A DNA stretch of 64,000 bases, from the NCBI GenBank assembly GCA_051453625.1, contig JBOZIK010000001.1, positions 121,237,140 through 121,301,139 of the forward strand, read 5' to 3'. The position numbers and the translations under genes are program-made. Origin of the DNA: Welwitschia mirabilis (lineage: Eukaryota; Gnetophyta; Gnetopsida; Welwitschiales). A model generated the notes under the pieces. That model worked only from the letters and a program-made list of their open reading frames with translations. It had not been told where the DNA came from and did not search any database. This document shows positions 45,886-58,755 of the stretch, one piece after another; within the stretch, counting starts at the first letter, position 1, and each line of letters starts with the position of its first letter.

Positions 45886-48800
45886 AAAACACAATTAATA
45901 ATAGAGGAAGATACTAGCTAGAATCTTGTACAATGGATATTATGTGTTATGACAACTATGATCATACTATAAAAGTGTATAATAACTTAAAAAAATGTTC
46001 AAACTAATTTTAGATAATAAATGATTTTCAAAGGATATTTATTTATAGAAAAGTACACACCTAAATTTTAGTAATCAAAATTTAAATAGTGATATGTAGT
46101 TAGACCATATTGCATTTGGAATCCCCATCCCTCCAATTATGCCACTTAAACATTAAATAATTATATTTGGAAAATTCCAAAAGATAATATTATATCATGC
46201 TAATATTAAATTAAAATAAAATAGACCAGTAATTAACATAGCCTTAGATTACAGGAAATGTTTTATATATAAAATATATTACTAATAAGAAATTTTACCT
46301 TTTATAACATAATAAGGTTACTTATTACATAACATAAGCATTATTTAATATATTATATTACACATGTGTATTTTATTTTTTAATTCCATATGCTAATTAT
46401 TTAATTCATCTTAATAAATTATTAATAACTAACTAATTAATTATTTACTAATCACATTCACTAATTATGATATGAATTAGTCATAAATTTTATCTACTAA
46501 GTGGGGTTGCATACTTACATGTTACTTATTCTTTATTTTTCTAACTTTTCTTCTAATTATATTTATTTTAAGTAATTAATTAAATTTTAATTATAACTAT
46601 TAAAGAATATAAAATGCCAGAACTCCATAATATTATTACACTATAAGAATAAGATCATATTTGTAAATACTAAAACCCATACTCATATTCTATTATGTAC
46701 AATAAGCTTGATACACATTTACAAATTACTATCTATTATTAAAATAAACATATATTAAAAAATGAAACATTACATATTATTAAAGAAAAAAATTGATTGT
46801 TTCATTTGTACATGAGAGGCATACTTTATTACTTGTGCCTCACTATTTTATATCTATATTATGTAAGGGGTTGAAATTTGTTCTTTCAATTTGTGGTGGC
46901 TTTATAACAAGAGAATTATGGGGTATAATTTGGCTTAGATTATGAGGGAAAAAAGGAAAGGGACAAAAGGGATATGAAGAAAAGATAGTAAAGTTTTCTT
47001 ATATTAACTAGAATTTCTAAATTCAGATGATATGATTATGTATTAAGTTGTTGAATAATATTGAAGATAAGTTTAGAGGTAAATTTATCCTTCTTTTAAA
47101 TACATTTTGGAGGATGCTTCTTTTTTTTTAATTTAATCTTTTTTCAGATGTCATAAAAGTAGTTACTAAGAGGAAGCATTGAAGGATATGTTAAAACCTT
47201 AAAAAATTATAATAAAGATAACAATCATAAGGGTAAAATTAGAATTTTTGATGAAGTATCATTAATAAATAATTATTTGTAATGACTTAGTAATAGTATG
47301 AATTTTTTATATTAAGCATCAATGTACATAATAAAGAACTTACATTAAGTAAAAGTTGTTACTTAGTTAAGCATCCAATCAAGGGATGTGACTCTTATGA
47401 AGAGATATCAAATTTTAACTAAAAACCTTTGGTCATTTTTCATAAGGATGATTCAAAGTGTATAGCACATTTAATAGGTTAGTTGCAATCTTTTACAAAT
47501 CTAGATTGGGTACTTGATGCCCTTGGAGAAAAGGATTAGAAGATACCCCCTTCTAAATAGTTCTCTAAGCCACACCATCCTCCATGGTAGAGATTGTTCA
47601 TGGTTGTGAAGATGTACTTCCTTTTCTCATTGATTTCTTTTAAATGCTACTTTTATAATACTAATTTCATCAATATTAAGACTTTAATGTCTAATTATAA
47701 AGATAATAAATTGTTACAGCTCCTTCTAATCATTCTTTTTCTATGATTCTAGGTTATTTGGAATTGCCTTTTTTTGTAATATACATGTAGATGTCAGATA
47801 CACTACTTGACCATCGTGATGATATGGGATTGAAATGTTTTTAGACTCTATTCTCAATATTTTTATATCTTATGAAATATTATATGATTTTGTATTTTTT
47901 GAATTTATGTAAACAAAATTATTGATTTCATATCTCATTTGATCTAGCCTTATGATTCTAAAAGGGCTTCTATAATTTAATGGATGAATTCTAGATTGAA
48001 AATTTTTATATCTAGTTTTATGATTCCAAAATAACATTAATTTATATATAGATATATATTTTCTATTTTACTAAAAATAAAATGAAGCATATCATCTTAA
48101 AGTAAAATGACTTGGTATGAATTTATGGTTTTCATATCTAATCACGCTAAACCCTAAGCTTGTTGATGTAATATTAACCTTAGCTTAAAGAAATTTGTTA
48201 ATGCAACCACTATGATAATAAAGAATGAAATCCAATCTTCATATGTTTTTGGAAGATCTCCTACTAGAACATGGTCATATGTTTACATGTAAAAATCAAA
48301 CCTTTATTCATTTGAATTTTATTTCATTATTGTTTCATGCACCATTTTATATCAAAATCATCCAGCATCTTTAAATCTAATAGNNNNNNNNNNNNNNNNN
48401 NNNNNNNNNNNNNNNNNNNNNNNNNNNNNNNNNNNNNNNNNNNNNNNNNNNNNNNNNNNNNNNNNNNNNNNNNNNNNNNNNNNNNNNNNNNNNNNNNNNN
48501 NNNNNNNNNNNNNNNNNNNNNNNNNNNNNNNNNNNNNNNNNNNNNNNNNNNNNNNNNNNNNNNNNNNNNNNNNNNNNNNNNNNNNNNNNNNNNNNNNNNN
48601 NNNNNNNNNNNNNNNNNNNNNNNNNNNNNNNNNNNNNNNNNNNNNNNNNNNNNNNNNNNNNNNNNNNNNNNNNNNNNNNNNNNNNNNNNNNNNNNNNNNN
48701 NNNNNNNNNNNNNNNNNNNNNNNNNNNNNNNNNNNNNNNNNNNNNNNNNNNNNNNNNNNNNNNNNNNNNNNNNNNNNNNNNNNNNNNNNNNNNNNNNNNN

Positions 48801-50599
48801 NNNNNNNNNNNNNNNNNNNNNNNNNNNNNNNNNNNNNNNNNNNNNNNNNNNNNNNNNNNNNNNNNNNNNNNNNNNNNNNNNNNNNNNNNNNNNNNNNNNN
48901 NNNNNNNNNNNNNNNNNNNNNNNNNNNNNNNNNNNNNNNNNNNNNNNNNNNNNNNNNNNNNNNNNNNNNNNNNNNNNNNNNNNNNNNNNNNNNNNNNNNN
49001 NNNNNNNNNNNNNNNNNNNNNNNNNNNNNNNNNNNNNNNNNNNNNNNNNNNNNNNNNNNNNTAATAGAAATATGATTTAAATTAGTAATGAACTATCACT
49101 TCATTGATATAATGGACTAAAAACACATAAAATCTTGTAAAACATGGCTCATAACCTTTCCCCTAATCCTATATTACCTTGAAATGGCTCTAAAATCTTT
49201 AAAAATAGTAATTTGTCTTCTATAGTTTTACTTTCAAAGTTTTTTATAAACATAATAAATAACTAAGAAGAAGATGAAATTTCTTATACCATCCATAATG
49301 ACATTCTCTCTTAGTGTTGTGTGTTTTGTATTGCTCTTATGAGATTCACGTGTTCCCAACATATGTTAGGTTGGAACTCTTACATCTATTAGATGTGTAG
49401 TTACTATTTCTTAATGTAGCTCCTATGAGATGGATGTGAGGGGTTGGTTATCAATGTGTAATAGGTTGAAGCCACTTACATAAATGTATATAACATAAAT
49501 TTAGTAAAAATAACATTGAATAAATAACTTTTTAATAAATGCAATAAGAAGTTCATTATAAATATAACATTATTAGAAAATTTCTTATAGCAACAAAATG
49601 TTTAACATGTGAATACATCTTTAGTATACAATGCTAAACTTCTCATTATATCTAAGTGATTACTTTCATGATTTATGTTTTATTAATAAGTATAATTTTA
49701 TTTTCTACAACTACTACCTTTAAAATAACATTAGAAGATAAGACTAATTCATGATTATACTTGATTAAGAACAACTATTTAATGAACAATTGTACATATT
49801 AAATCATTTGTGTAAAAGGAATCTAAATTATTAATCTTATAAATAATATAAAAAGTGGAACTTTCATCATCACTTTATCATGATAAAATATATAAATTAA
49901 GATGAATATCAAGTTAATGAATAATCTTATTAACATCTTAAGTTTAGTGATCTTATTTCCTTGTATATGTCTACAAGATGTATGTCAATGTACTTGTTTA
50001 AATGTACTTTATGCAATTATTATTGTTATATAGAATAGGATGATGATGTTTAAGATATGAAATTGGATTTACCTCATGTTATCATAAAACAAATTTATGA
50101 CCTTTAAAAATAGCAAAAGGCAAATTATGTTGTTGATCTTTGGATGATGCTAAATTTTAACTTTTAGTGATTATACCTTACCTAGGAGTACAACCACCAT
50201 GATTACCTTAAAAATTGATTTGATCTCATATAGAATCTTATATTATGTTAAGTAAGATAATCCAAAGATTTAAACCCCTCCCCTTCTGAATGGAAGATAA
50301 GTGTCTTTACTAATTTAAGTACCATCCTATTTGTCTACTTTATTAATCTTAAATATACCAGCTAGTAAATAAAAGAATAAATGATAAAGTTATAACATGT
50401 AAATTCTTATGTGATTCACATTTTAACAACTACATAACCTTTTAGAATAGTAACCAATAGTTTATTATAACAATCCCATAACATCATAATAATTCTTATG
50501 ATGATGAATCACTATTAATCACTCTAAATAACATAAAAGTTTTAAAACATATGTAGGTATAGTTGACTTAATGTTTTAAAACCTCATTTCTTAACTTGT
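45886..50599. other. Unassigned AT-rich region with a 678-N gap
   Basis: No supported gene or element. The gap spans 48384-49061. The long open frame that appears to cross it consists of N. Isolated words on both strands do not build into a known family. Confidence 0.5.
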
Positions 50600-51460
50600 T
50601 AAAGTTCTAAAACACTATCATTTTCATGATTATGTGGAGTTACTTGGATTTGTCTCTTATTTGTAACAAATTTAAGCCTAAGATTATTAAGATTCTTGGA
50701 TTAGTTAATGGTATTTAAAAGTTTTCTTTCTTACTTGAAACTAGAATATATTTTATTAATATAGATTTAAATAATGAAAAGAAAGTTTACTCTCTTGAAT
50801 TTATTCTTATTACTAATCAACAACAAGTTATTTGTTTTAATATTTTAAATTCCTAAAACCATTTCCATAGAGAAAGCCATATATTTAATCACTATTACCT
50901 CTTATAATGGAAGAAGTCTACTGATGAACTTCATAAGCATAGAAACTAAACTTTTTTACTTTAAGGTTCATTTTTTACCAAAATACTTCATCTAGTAGTA
51001 AAAAACATATAACACCAAAATATCTAATCATATTCATCCAACAAAGACAAAGGAATTGATGCTTACTTTCTTAAGATGTTTCTAGTTCCCTAAAATGCAC
51101 ATACTCCTACTTCAAATAATGCTTTATAAAATAATAATAAACTGAGTGTAGAATACTTCAAATTATGAAATCATAGAAAAACTCCATGCTAATGAATTTT
51201 TAAAGAAAACCAAGTTTTCTAATGGAAGTTATTCTATTATCAAAAAGCCTTAAATGATAGTAATTAAATGTTTAATTAATTTAAAATTTTATGAAAAAAC
51301 TTAATGCTTGATTTATCTAATAGGATAGGGATTCTATTTCTCATGTACCCATGATTATATATTCTTGGAATATGCAAGGGCTTAAAATAGCCTACAAAGA
51401 AGAAGAACTAGGAATATTTTTTAGTAATGTCCCTTATCTCCTGATCTTAACTTTTATTAA
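50600..51460 (+). pseudogene. Possible LINE remnant (end of ORF1 and start of ORF2)
   Basis: Near 51352 the frame reads MIIYSWNMQGL, very like the first residues of plant L1-type ORF2, where the AP endonuclease begins (SWNxxGL). Upstream at about 50740-50820, RIYFINIDLNNEKK resembles the RVxxxIDL segment of LINE ORF1, but the CCHC knuckle is not clear. After 51460 the endonuclease does not continue, so the copy is broken. Weak call. Confidence 0.3.
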
Positions 51461-52402
51461 AAAGTTAATTATTAAAAAAATAGTATTACTAGAAATTATA
51501 ATTAATTTGCATTTGCATAAATAAAAATGCATAGTGGAAGTTCCCACATGCTAATGTAAACAAATCTTATTTGTTATTTAGTAAGTAGTATGATAAATAT
51601 GCTCATGTGCTAAGTTAACTTGGGTATATTTATTGTTTCTTTCCATTAGAATTTTGATTAAATTCCATATTTTTGTTTTATTTTATTTCTTAATTGTAAT
51701 TAATAAGATTGGAAAATATGCCTCCAAAGAAAAATCCTAATGGTTGGGCTTCCAAACAGTAGAGTGGTGCTCTCATAACTTTGTAATTGTGAATTTAATT
51801 CTTAAAAATGTATTTTAACAAAAAGATTAGATCATAAGATCATCTTCACACTAGTCAATAGTGTATTAATTTAACTACTAATCTTGTAATTAGAAATTTT
51901 AAGGAAAAGAAAAATATTCATATTCATTAATGAAGGGAATTACATCCCTCAATTATAAGGATATAAAAGAGACACTATAGGAGTGCATATCTGAGTATCA
52001 ACTCCATTATTAATGATGCGTTATTTTTTAGATTTAATCATAGAACATCTAAGTTCATTCTAGATTTGGAGAAGATAACTAAATATTTTAAAACTTATTA
52101 CTATTAAAAAGGCAATTAAGAAATTATTTTAAAGTCTTTTAAAAATAATTTTTATTTACAAGTCATTTAATATATATTAAGACATAAGGGCAATCACAAA
52201 GTCAAAATAAGAAATAAGTTTTCTTGCTATTTTATTACCCAGTAATGGATAAAACTAACAATTCTATCAAGTAAGTAAAGAATGTATTAAATAAATAAGG
52301 AGTTATTAAGGTAAAGAGATTCATAGAAAATATGCATTCATTGCACATCTAGATAAGCTTAACATCATAGAAGCAGCATCTATATGTCACCACTTTAAGA
52401 GT
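51461..52402. other. Unassigned AT-rich stretch before the compact copia element
   Basis: No coding motif recognised. MPPKKNPNGWASKQ can be read near 51720, but its frame closes at once and matches nothing known to me. Confidence 0.45.
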
Positions 52403-52847
52403 TGATAACAAACTCTACCTAAAGTTATTATAAAATTCTTTTTAATTAACACTTATTAAATCCTCAATCATTGTCAACTGCTCTTTCTCTATTATTGTCC
52501 ACTCCTACTTATCTCTTTTTATCCTTGTTCACTCCTACTTACTCCTACTTATTCATAATTAATTATAACCTACTAACTCCTCTTTATAGAGGTTCATATA
52601 TTTACTTAAAGGACTTGTGAGGTGTATCAAAGAAAATGCAATAGAATGTATCCTCTTCTTTTATGAAAACAATTTCCTCTAAAATTTTTAATTCTCTCTG
52701 AGCTTCAGTTTAAAGATGAACTACTATAAGAATCTATTCAATAGCTACTTTACGATGGTTTTTCATTATAAGATTTTCCTTAGATAAAATCTATATCAAT
52801 CATTTTACATGCTTTATTTTAATTTATTTTACGTTAATTTCTTAACA
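52403..52847 (+). repeat. 5' LTR of the compact copia element
   Basis: Starts TGATAACAAACTCTACC and ends TTCTTAACA. A TATA-like CTTTATAGAGG is near 52581. Pairs with 56024-56447. Confidence 0.82.
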
Positions 52848-52849
52848 AG

Positions 52850-52861
52850 TAGTATCACGTC
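52850..52861 (+). other. Primer-binding site, decayed initiator tRNA-Met type
   Basis: TAGTATCACGTC, two bases after the LTR end, keeps eight of twelve positions of TGGTATCAGAGC. Confidence 0.5.
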
Positions 52862-52914
52862 TTGTCTTTGGACATGATACTTTTACTTAAAAGATGTAAT
52901 TCAAAGGCAAGGTC

Positions 52915-53520
52915 ATGAAAAACCTTGTAAAAATCAAAATTGATAAATTCACAAGAAATAATTATGAAGAGGGATATTTGCATATGATGTCCTCTACTAT
53001 AGAAAAATTTGTAGTTTCCTCTATTGATAATGTTAATGACATTTTATCGTATTTTTATTTTAGTGCTTCTTATCATTATATTTCACACTTTAAATGGTTT
53101 TGCAAATATGCCTCATGTAAACTAGAAAAAGTTAAATTAGGTAATAATGGAATGTGTGTTATTGTTGAATATGCCAAAGTCAAAATCCAATTTAATGATG
53201 GTGTTAAAGAGTCTATTTCTAGTGTGTGAAATGTGCTTAAAGTTTAAAAAAAAAATATGTTATCAATAAGTGAGTTAGACATTTCCAAATTACTAATCAT
53301 TTTTGAAAATAGTAAATGTTAGATCATATAAGGAAATTTACTTTTAGCCATAGGCGTCTGATCAAGAAATTTGTATATTTGAAAGCTAAAACACTACGAC
53401 ATGGAATTGGTGCCTTAAATATTATGAGTTAGGAATCTTACATCAACCTTTAGCATAAGAGAATGAGATATATTAGTGAAAGAGGTCTAACTGAGTGTAA
53501 TATTAAAGGTAAAATTAATC
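52915..53520 (+). pseudogene. Gag start fused to copia protease and pre-integrase region
   Basis: The 104-codon open frame 52915-53229 begins VKIKIDKFTRNNY, like a copia gag N-terminus. It jumps directly to DILSYFYFSASYHYISHFKW, the protease active-site region, then KLGNNGMCVIVEYAKVKIQF, matching the protease end (family: LGN...CxVxGxGxVKIKxxDG). The catalytic Asp-Ser/Thr-Gly is FSA at 53059-53067, so it is inactive. After the stop, MLSISELDISK and a GNLLLA-like part follow (pre-integrase), with MRYISERGLTE at about 53460-53500 near the integrase zinc region. About 200 gag codons including the zinc knuckle are absent. Confidence 0.82.
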
Positions 53521-54200
53521 TTTAAAATTTTATTTCATCCTACTTGCAAAGTAAATAAAAACATTTAAATTTTCCAAGGAGTAATGCCAAAATTCAACAA
53601 GTTTCAAAGATACTCAAATATGTTGTTTCAAACACACTATGTATTATGTTTCTTTGATTGATAATTTATTTATAAAAGCATAGATTTATTTTATAAATAT
53701 AGGCATAAATCTAAGGTTTTTAATAAGTTGAAATAATTCAACACTCTTGTTGAAAATCTTTTTTGTAAGAAAATTGAAATCCTCAAAACTGATAATAGTA
53801 AAGAATATTATGTATATATATTTAACAAGTTTTATTAAGAACATGGAATTTTTTAGTAGAAGATAATTCTAACAATTGATTAAAAAGATGGAATAGCTAA
53901 AGGATTAAATAGAACGTTGATGAAATATACCAAAATACCTACTCAGAGATCTTGGGCTTGAGAAATGTTTTTAGGCTAAAGATGTTATGACTGCTTGACA
54001 TCTCATTAACATATTTCCATTTTTTACACTTGAAAGAAAAAATTATAGAGGAATATTAGAGTGGTAAAATGAAAAATTTAAATCATCTATGAGTTTTTAG
54101 ATGTGATTTTTATGTACATGTTTCAAAAACTGATAAGTCAGAACTAGACTATAAGTCTATCATTTGTATCTCCTCAGTTATGATTATGATGTTAAACATA
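53521..54200 (+). pseudogene. Copia integrase core remnant
   Basis: In two or three frames: SKVFNKLK, FNTLVENLFCKKIEILKTDN (about 53720-53800; family LVENQTGKKIKxLRTDN, including the second catalytic Asp), KEYYVYIFNKFY, DGIAKGLNRTLMKY (about 53885-53925; family NGVAERxNRTL) and a DPKSI...FLGY-like tail near 54130-54180. It would insert cDNA. Numerous stops and indels. Confidence 0.85.
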
Positions 54201-54599
54201 TAAGATATACAATCCTAAAACAAAAAAGGGTTATCTATAGCCATTATTTATATTTATAAAGAGTTGTAAACCTATGATGGTAATGCTATTGTTGTAACTA
54301 CTAAATATGTATCTACTCAAATTAGTAAAGAATAGAGGTTGATCCCCTATTGCAAAAAAATTATTTAATAATGGGAATAATGAAATGAATCTAATAATAC
54401 AAGAGATGAATCAAGTGGAGAATAATCTAAAGATTTAGATTCCTTAAATGAAGATCTATTACCTTTACAATATTTAAGATGATTTAGACATATAAGAAAA
54501 TTATCCACTTACTCATAAGATCAAATTCTAATCAGTGGAATAAATCTGCTCATATATCATAAAGCTAGTTCATCTACACATTCTAAAGAGTCGAATTAA

Positions 54600-55450
54600 G
54601 TGATGGATGATAAATTTCTTTCATTTATAGGAATAAGACATGGTAATCAGTTTAAGTACTGTTTGGTCATAAACCAATTTGTTGTAAGTAGGTAGTCTAG
54701 GTTAAACCTAGTGGTTATAATGAAATATTTTACTTTATGATGAAATTTGCATCCATAATTTTAGTACTATTAACAATATCCATATGTGATCTTAAACTTG
54801 AACAAATGAATATAAAAGAATACTTTCCTTAATCATAATCTTAAGAATGTTATTTGCATACTTTAACCTCAAGGGTATAAAGTGAAAGGTAAAAATCATA
54901 TGATGTGTTATTTGTTAAGATCACTTTATGAACTCAAAAAAGTAGAATGACGTAAAATATAATTTAAGAGGATTCATATGTGTTAGTTAAGAATAAAAAT
55001 GATAAAATGATAACACTACTACTATACGTCAATGACATATTGATAGCAAAAAATAATCTACATAGAATTTAAAAATTAAAATAACTTTTTCTTCTTAGTT
55101 TAAGATGAAAGTCCTTGGTGTTATATAAAAACTTTTGGAAATCCAAATTATCAGAGACAAGGATGATAAAAATTTTATCTTGAATAGTCTAAATATATTG
55201 GAAACATTTTTAAAAGATTTAATAAGTAAGATGATAAGCCTATATCTACTCCTTATGAAATTGAAATGAAATTCTTACTTGAACAATGTCCAACTATAAG
55301 TGGAGAGAAAGAGCTCATGATAAAAATTCTACATGAAAGTCTTATTTATCATTTAATGTATGCAATAGTTACCATTAAACCTCATATTGCATACATTTTT
55401 GGTAAACTTAGTAGTTACATATCTAATCTAAGAAAACAACATTGGATTTC
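54600..55450 (+). pseudogene. Copia reverse transcriptase remnant
   Basis: QGYKVKGKNHMMCYLLRSLY (54873-54935; family PEGF...VCxLKKSLYGLKQ), ELKK, LLLYVNDILIA (55016-55048), KMKVLGV, LEIQIIRDKDDKNF, then EQCPTISGEKE, YHLMYAIVTIKPHIAYIFGK and HWISMK (55266-55457). The order is that of copia RT thumb and connection. The catalytic YVDD is YVND at 55025-55036, a G-to-A change that removes one metal-binding Asp. Stops and frame shifts throughout. Confidence 0.9.
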
Positions 55451-55960
55451 TATGAAATAAGTTCTTTCATATCTTTTAGGTACTTTGAATTTTGGTATTT
55501 ACTATAAGTAAGCTTATGAGTTCTAGGTTACATGATTATATGGATGCTAATTAGGGTGGTGACTTTGATTTAAAACAAATTCAACTAGTGAATATGTATT
55601 TAATCTATTTAGTGGTGCTATTTCTTGGAAAATCTAATGACAGTTGTACATGGCTTAATCTACTACTAAATTTGAATATGTTGCTATAAAATTAGCAAGT
55701 CATGAAGAAATATGCATTAATAAAAAGATAGTGCATATTCCTTGTAATAGTCAAAGTGTAATTTTCATATTTAGTAATTATCATTTTTCTAGTAGGAAAA
55801 ACAACATTAAAATTAAATACCATTATATTCAAAGAGAGATAAATAGACAAAGGATTTCTCTTGATAAAATTATAAATAAATGAAAACCTAATAATAGGTT
55901 GACAAAATTAATACCTACTAGAAAATTTCTATGATTTTGAACATATATTGATCTCAATGA
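55451..55960 (+). pseudogene. Copia RNase H remnant
   Basis: LSYLLGTLNFGIYYK, then GAISWK, QSTTKFEYVAIKLASHEEIC-like reading (family ALSTTEAEYxAxxxAxxE), CNSQSVIFIF (family DNQSAIxLxKN), KYHYIQREI and NRLTKLIPTRKF (family ADMLTKxLPxxKF). This completes copia pol. RNase H removes RNA from the cDNA hybrid. TAG and TAA stops interrupt it. Confidence 0.88.
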
Positions 55961-56023
55961 AGGATGAAACTATTTGTAGTCTACATAAATCATCAAGGAA
56001 ACTTTACCTTTAAGAGGGATGAA

Positions 56024-56447
56024 TGTAAAGTATACCTAAATTTATCATAATATTATTCTTAATTAACTCTTATTCACTTCTTACTCCTTGTTAACTAGTC
56101 ATTCTCTACTATTGTCCACTTCTTTTCATCTCTATTCATCTCTATTTTCTTATATATGCATCATTAATTACCCCTTGTTACTTTCTCTTTATAGGAGGTT
56201 CTTATATAAAGGATCTAGGAGGTGTGTTAAAGGAAATGCAATGAAGTATATCCGCTTCTGCCACTAAAGTAATTTCCTCTCAAATTTGTAATTCTCTTTG
56301 AGCTTTAATTTAAAGCTTAACTATAGTAAGAATTAGTCTAGGAGTCACTTTGCTAGAATTTTTCACTGTAATATTTCCTTAAGGTAAAATTTATGTCTAT
56401 CATTTTTTATGCTTTATTTTAATTTATTCTAAATCCATTTTTTGATG
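56024..56447 (+). repeat. 3' LTR of the compact copia element
   Basis: Starts TGTAAAGTATACC after the purine-rich TTTAAGAGGGATGAA and shares all landmarks with 52403-52847. The end is approximate (TTTTTTGATG against TTTCTTAACA in the 5' LTR). Confidence 0.8.
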
Positions 56448-57356
56448 ACCATATGTAATCCTCTTATAGATGATCTCATCCTTAGTGATTAGGGTAGTTC
56501 AATAGGATTTTATGAAGGCTAAGAACATGAAAGTTTTGATAGAGAAGAATGGCCTTTTATCATTTCTGCTTCTTTTTTAACTTCATGTATGGTGTTCATT
56601 GTGTAGAAAAACTAGAATCTAGTCCTCTAAATTTTTTAAAGAAGCTCACCTCTTATGAAGCTATAAGAGTAGGATGTAAATAAAAGGCATATTTCCAAAA
56701 ATCCAAAATTCTAGCATGGGAATCAAAGATATAGCGGAGAATAAGAGTGAATAAAAATAACTTTTGTTTAGTATCTATCACAAATAGATCCTTACTTCCT
56801 CATTAAAATTATTAAAGGGATGAATATCTATAAAATATTAATGTGTTTAGTCAAATGTTCAATGAGTGTGATATTGTAAATATAGGGATAAATGATATAC
56901 ATGTAGAGGTATATAAAATTATCTAAATTTTGATATCAAAGTTTATTTAAGATTAAATTTTTAAGGGGCAAAGAAAAAGTTTGTTGAATACATGTTATAA
57001 GAGCTTGTAATTTTCTTTTACATCTTATATTTACTTGTCATTACATACACTTATTTTAAAATGGTGATGTAACATCATAAAAATGGTGATGTGATATCAT
57101 AAATATTTCTTTGAGATAAATAAGTTATTGGTTAAGTGAGATGGGATATGCACTAAAACATGAAAGATGTAAGTAAGATATAAGTCTGATCACTCAAAAG
57201 ATTTTTCCCCTTTCTTTCTTTTTTCTTTTTTTTAACCTTTTTTCTTTCTTTTAATGTATGTTTGTATGTTTATTAACTTTCTGTAATAAAAATAGATGAA
57301 GAATGTAGTTCAATCCTTAAAAGACTAGAGAATATCTTCGTTGTAAATTTCATATG
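56448..57356. other. Unassigned stretch between two elements
   Basis: AT-rich with short direct repeats (AAAATGGTGATGTRAYATCAT twice near 57058 and 57081). No gene or element end recognised. Confidence 0.5.
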
Positions 57357-58731
57357 TGTTCACATGCAGAAATTAACATTTCAACTAAGTATATTTAATT
57401 AATTTAGTAAAGGAAATGAGATTAAAATAGTTGTTTTACCATAAAATTTTGTCTTTGACCATTTTATATATCATTTTTAAAATTATAAATTTTTTCATAA
57501 CAATTTCAAGTTAATTTCCACTTTTTGAAGAACATACTAAAAATTGAAGAACGTTTAATAGAAAATGTCAGTGCCATTATCTAAGTCACTAGCATCACTA
57601 GAATTTTGGAGTAGAATTGGTCTAAAGCTACATCTTAACATCTTTATAAAAATTTAATCACATTCCACTTGTGAACCTAGTCAAAAATTAAATCAAAAAT
57701 AACCACCAAATTCAATGATACATGGGGAAGGCACAAAGTTACATGTGGCAATAACAAGTATGATGATGTGAAAAGATAGATGGTGATAGTATCCAGTGGT
57801 AGTAACAGCATCATTCAAAGACCATGTCATTACTATTTTCACAAGAAAAACTTAATGCTACATGACGAAAATTATAATTCCAAAATGTAACTGCTCAAAG
57901 TGTAATCGTCCTTTTTGTAATTGCCACCAACCACTATAAGCTAAAGGTTTCTAATCCTTTCTCACCTATAAAAGAGCCTTGATCCCTTATTATAAATGAA
58001 CTTTATCTTGCAAAAAGTAAGTAAAAATCTTAGAGTATCAAGTCAACATGGCATTATAAGCTCCTCTTTGGGAGTGAGCTAGCTACGAGGATAGACTTAA
58101 GGAGTTTGTACTTGTTTTGCTTTTTCCTCTAACATAATAAATTTTTGAACTTTAATACAAAATTAGTTGTTCATTCTTCAATTTCTAGTGCATGTAATCT
58201 TATACTTTTAATCCTAAGGTGAAACTACATTATTAATTTCTTTTATTTACTAAGTAAGTTTTTTAAGGTTACTTTTAAGATTTGTATTAATCACCCTTTG
58301 ATGGATTTTGTGTATAGTAGTTCATACTTTCCATGCTTGTGAAGGGCTATAAAGGATCAAAGGGACTAATTAACTCATCAATACTCATGTGGTGAATGAG
58401 ATTATGTCACCATGACTCAAGCCTTTAAATTACTTAATGATTCTTATGATTATTTCAAGAAGCCATGGGATATTATTAAAGTGAAAGTTTTGCAAGTTGG
58501 ATGATTCAATATGGACTTCTAAAGTTAGTTTGTCTTCCTACTTTACTAATAAACTTCATCTGAATCTAGATTTTTCCTTTATTTTTATATTATTATGGGA
58601 TTGATGTTCTTGTATTAATTTTATTAAGACTTATCTCAATTATTCTTATAGAAGAACAATACTGGGTGCTCACCTAGTTTTTGTTGATGTTCCCATCTAC
58701 TAAAACAAATAACATAATTCAATGAAAAACA
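57357..58731 (+). repeat. 5' LTR of an Athila-like element, copy B
   Basis: Starts TGTTCACATGCAGAAATTAA and ends GAAAAACA before the decayed PBS at 58737. TATA-like CCTATAAAAGAGCC at 57965. It matches LTR copy A (3995-5165). The same primer-binding-site type as the minus-strand element at 36998 ties it to the Athila/Tat group. Confidence 0.72.
57965..57975 (+). promoter_or_regulatory. TATA box of LTR copy B
   Basis: CCTATAAAAGA, about 610 bp into the LTR, with the counterpart CTATAAA at 4501-4507 in copy A. Confidence 0.5.
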
Positions 58732-58736
58732 AATTT

Positions 58737-58755
58737 TGGTACTACTGTTAGGAAT
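58737..58755 (+). other. Primer-binding site, Athila/Tat type, strongly decayed
   Basis: TGGTACTACTGTTAGGAAT, followed by AATGAAGCAC, fits TGGCGCCGCTGCCGGGGA followed by AACGAGGCAC. Each CpG of the ancestral site has become TA. Confidence 0.7.

Larger units (their letters stand above)
52403..56447 (+). mobile_element. Compact Ty1/copia element with decayed pol
   Basis: LTRs at 52403-52847 and 56024-56447 share TACCTAAA, ATTGTCCACTYCT, CTCTTTATAGRAGGTT, GGAAATGCAAT, TTTCCTCTMAAATTT and GCTTTATTTTAATTTATT. Between them are an iMet-like PBS (52850) and the copia order protease, integrase, RT, RNase H on the plus strand. The total is about 4.0 kb because nearly all of gag is missing. No clear target duplication could be seen. 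All domains carry stops and frameshifts. Confidence 0.88.
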
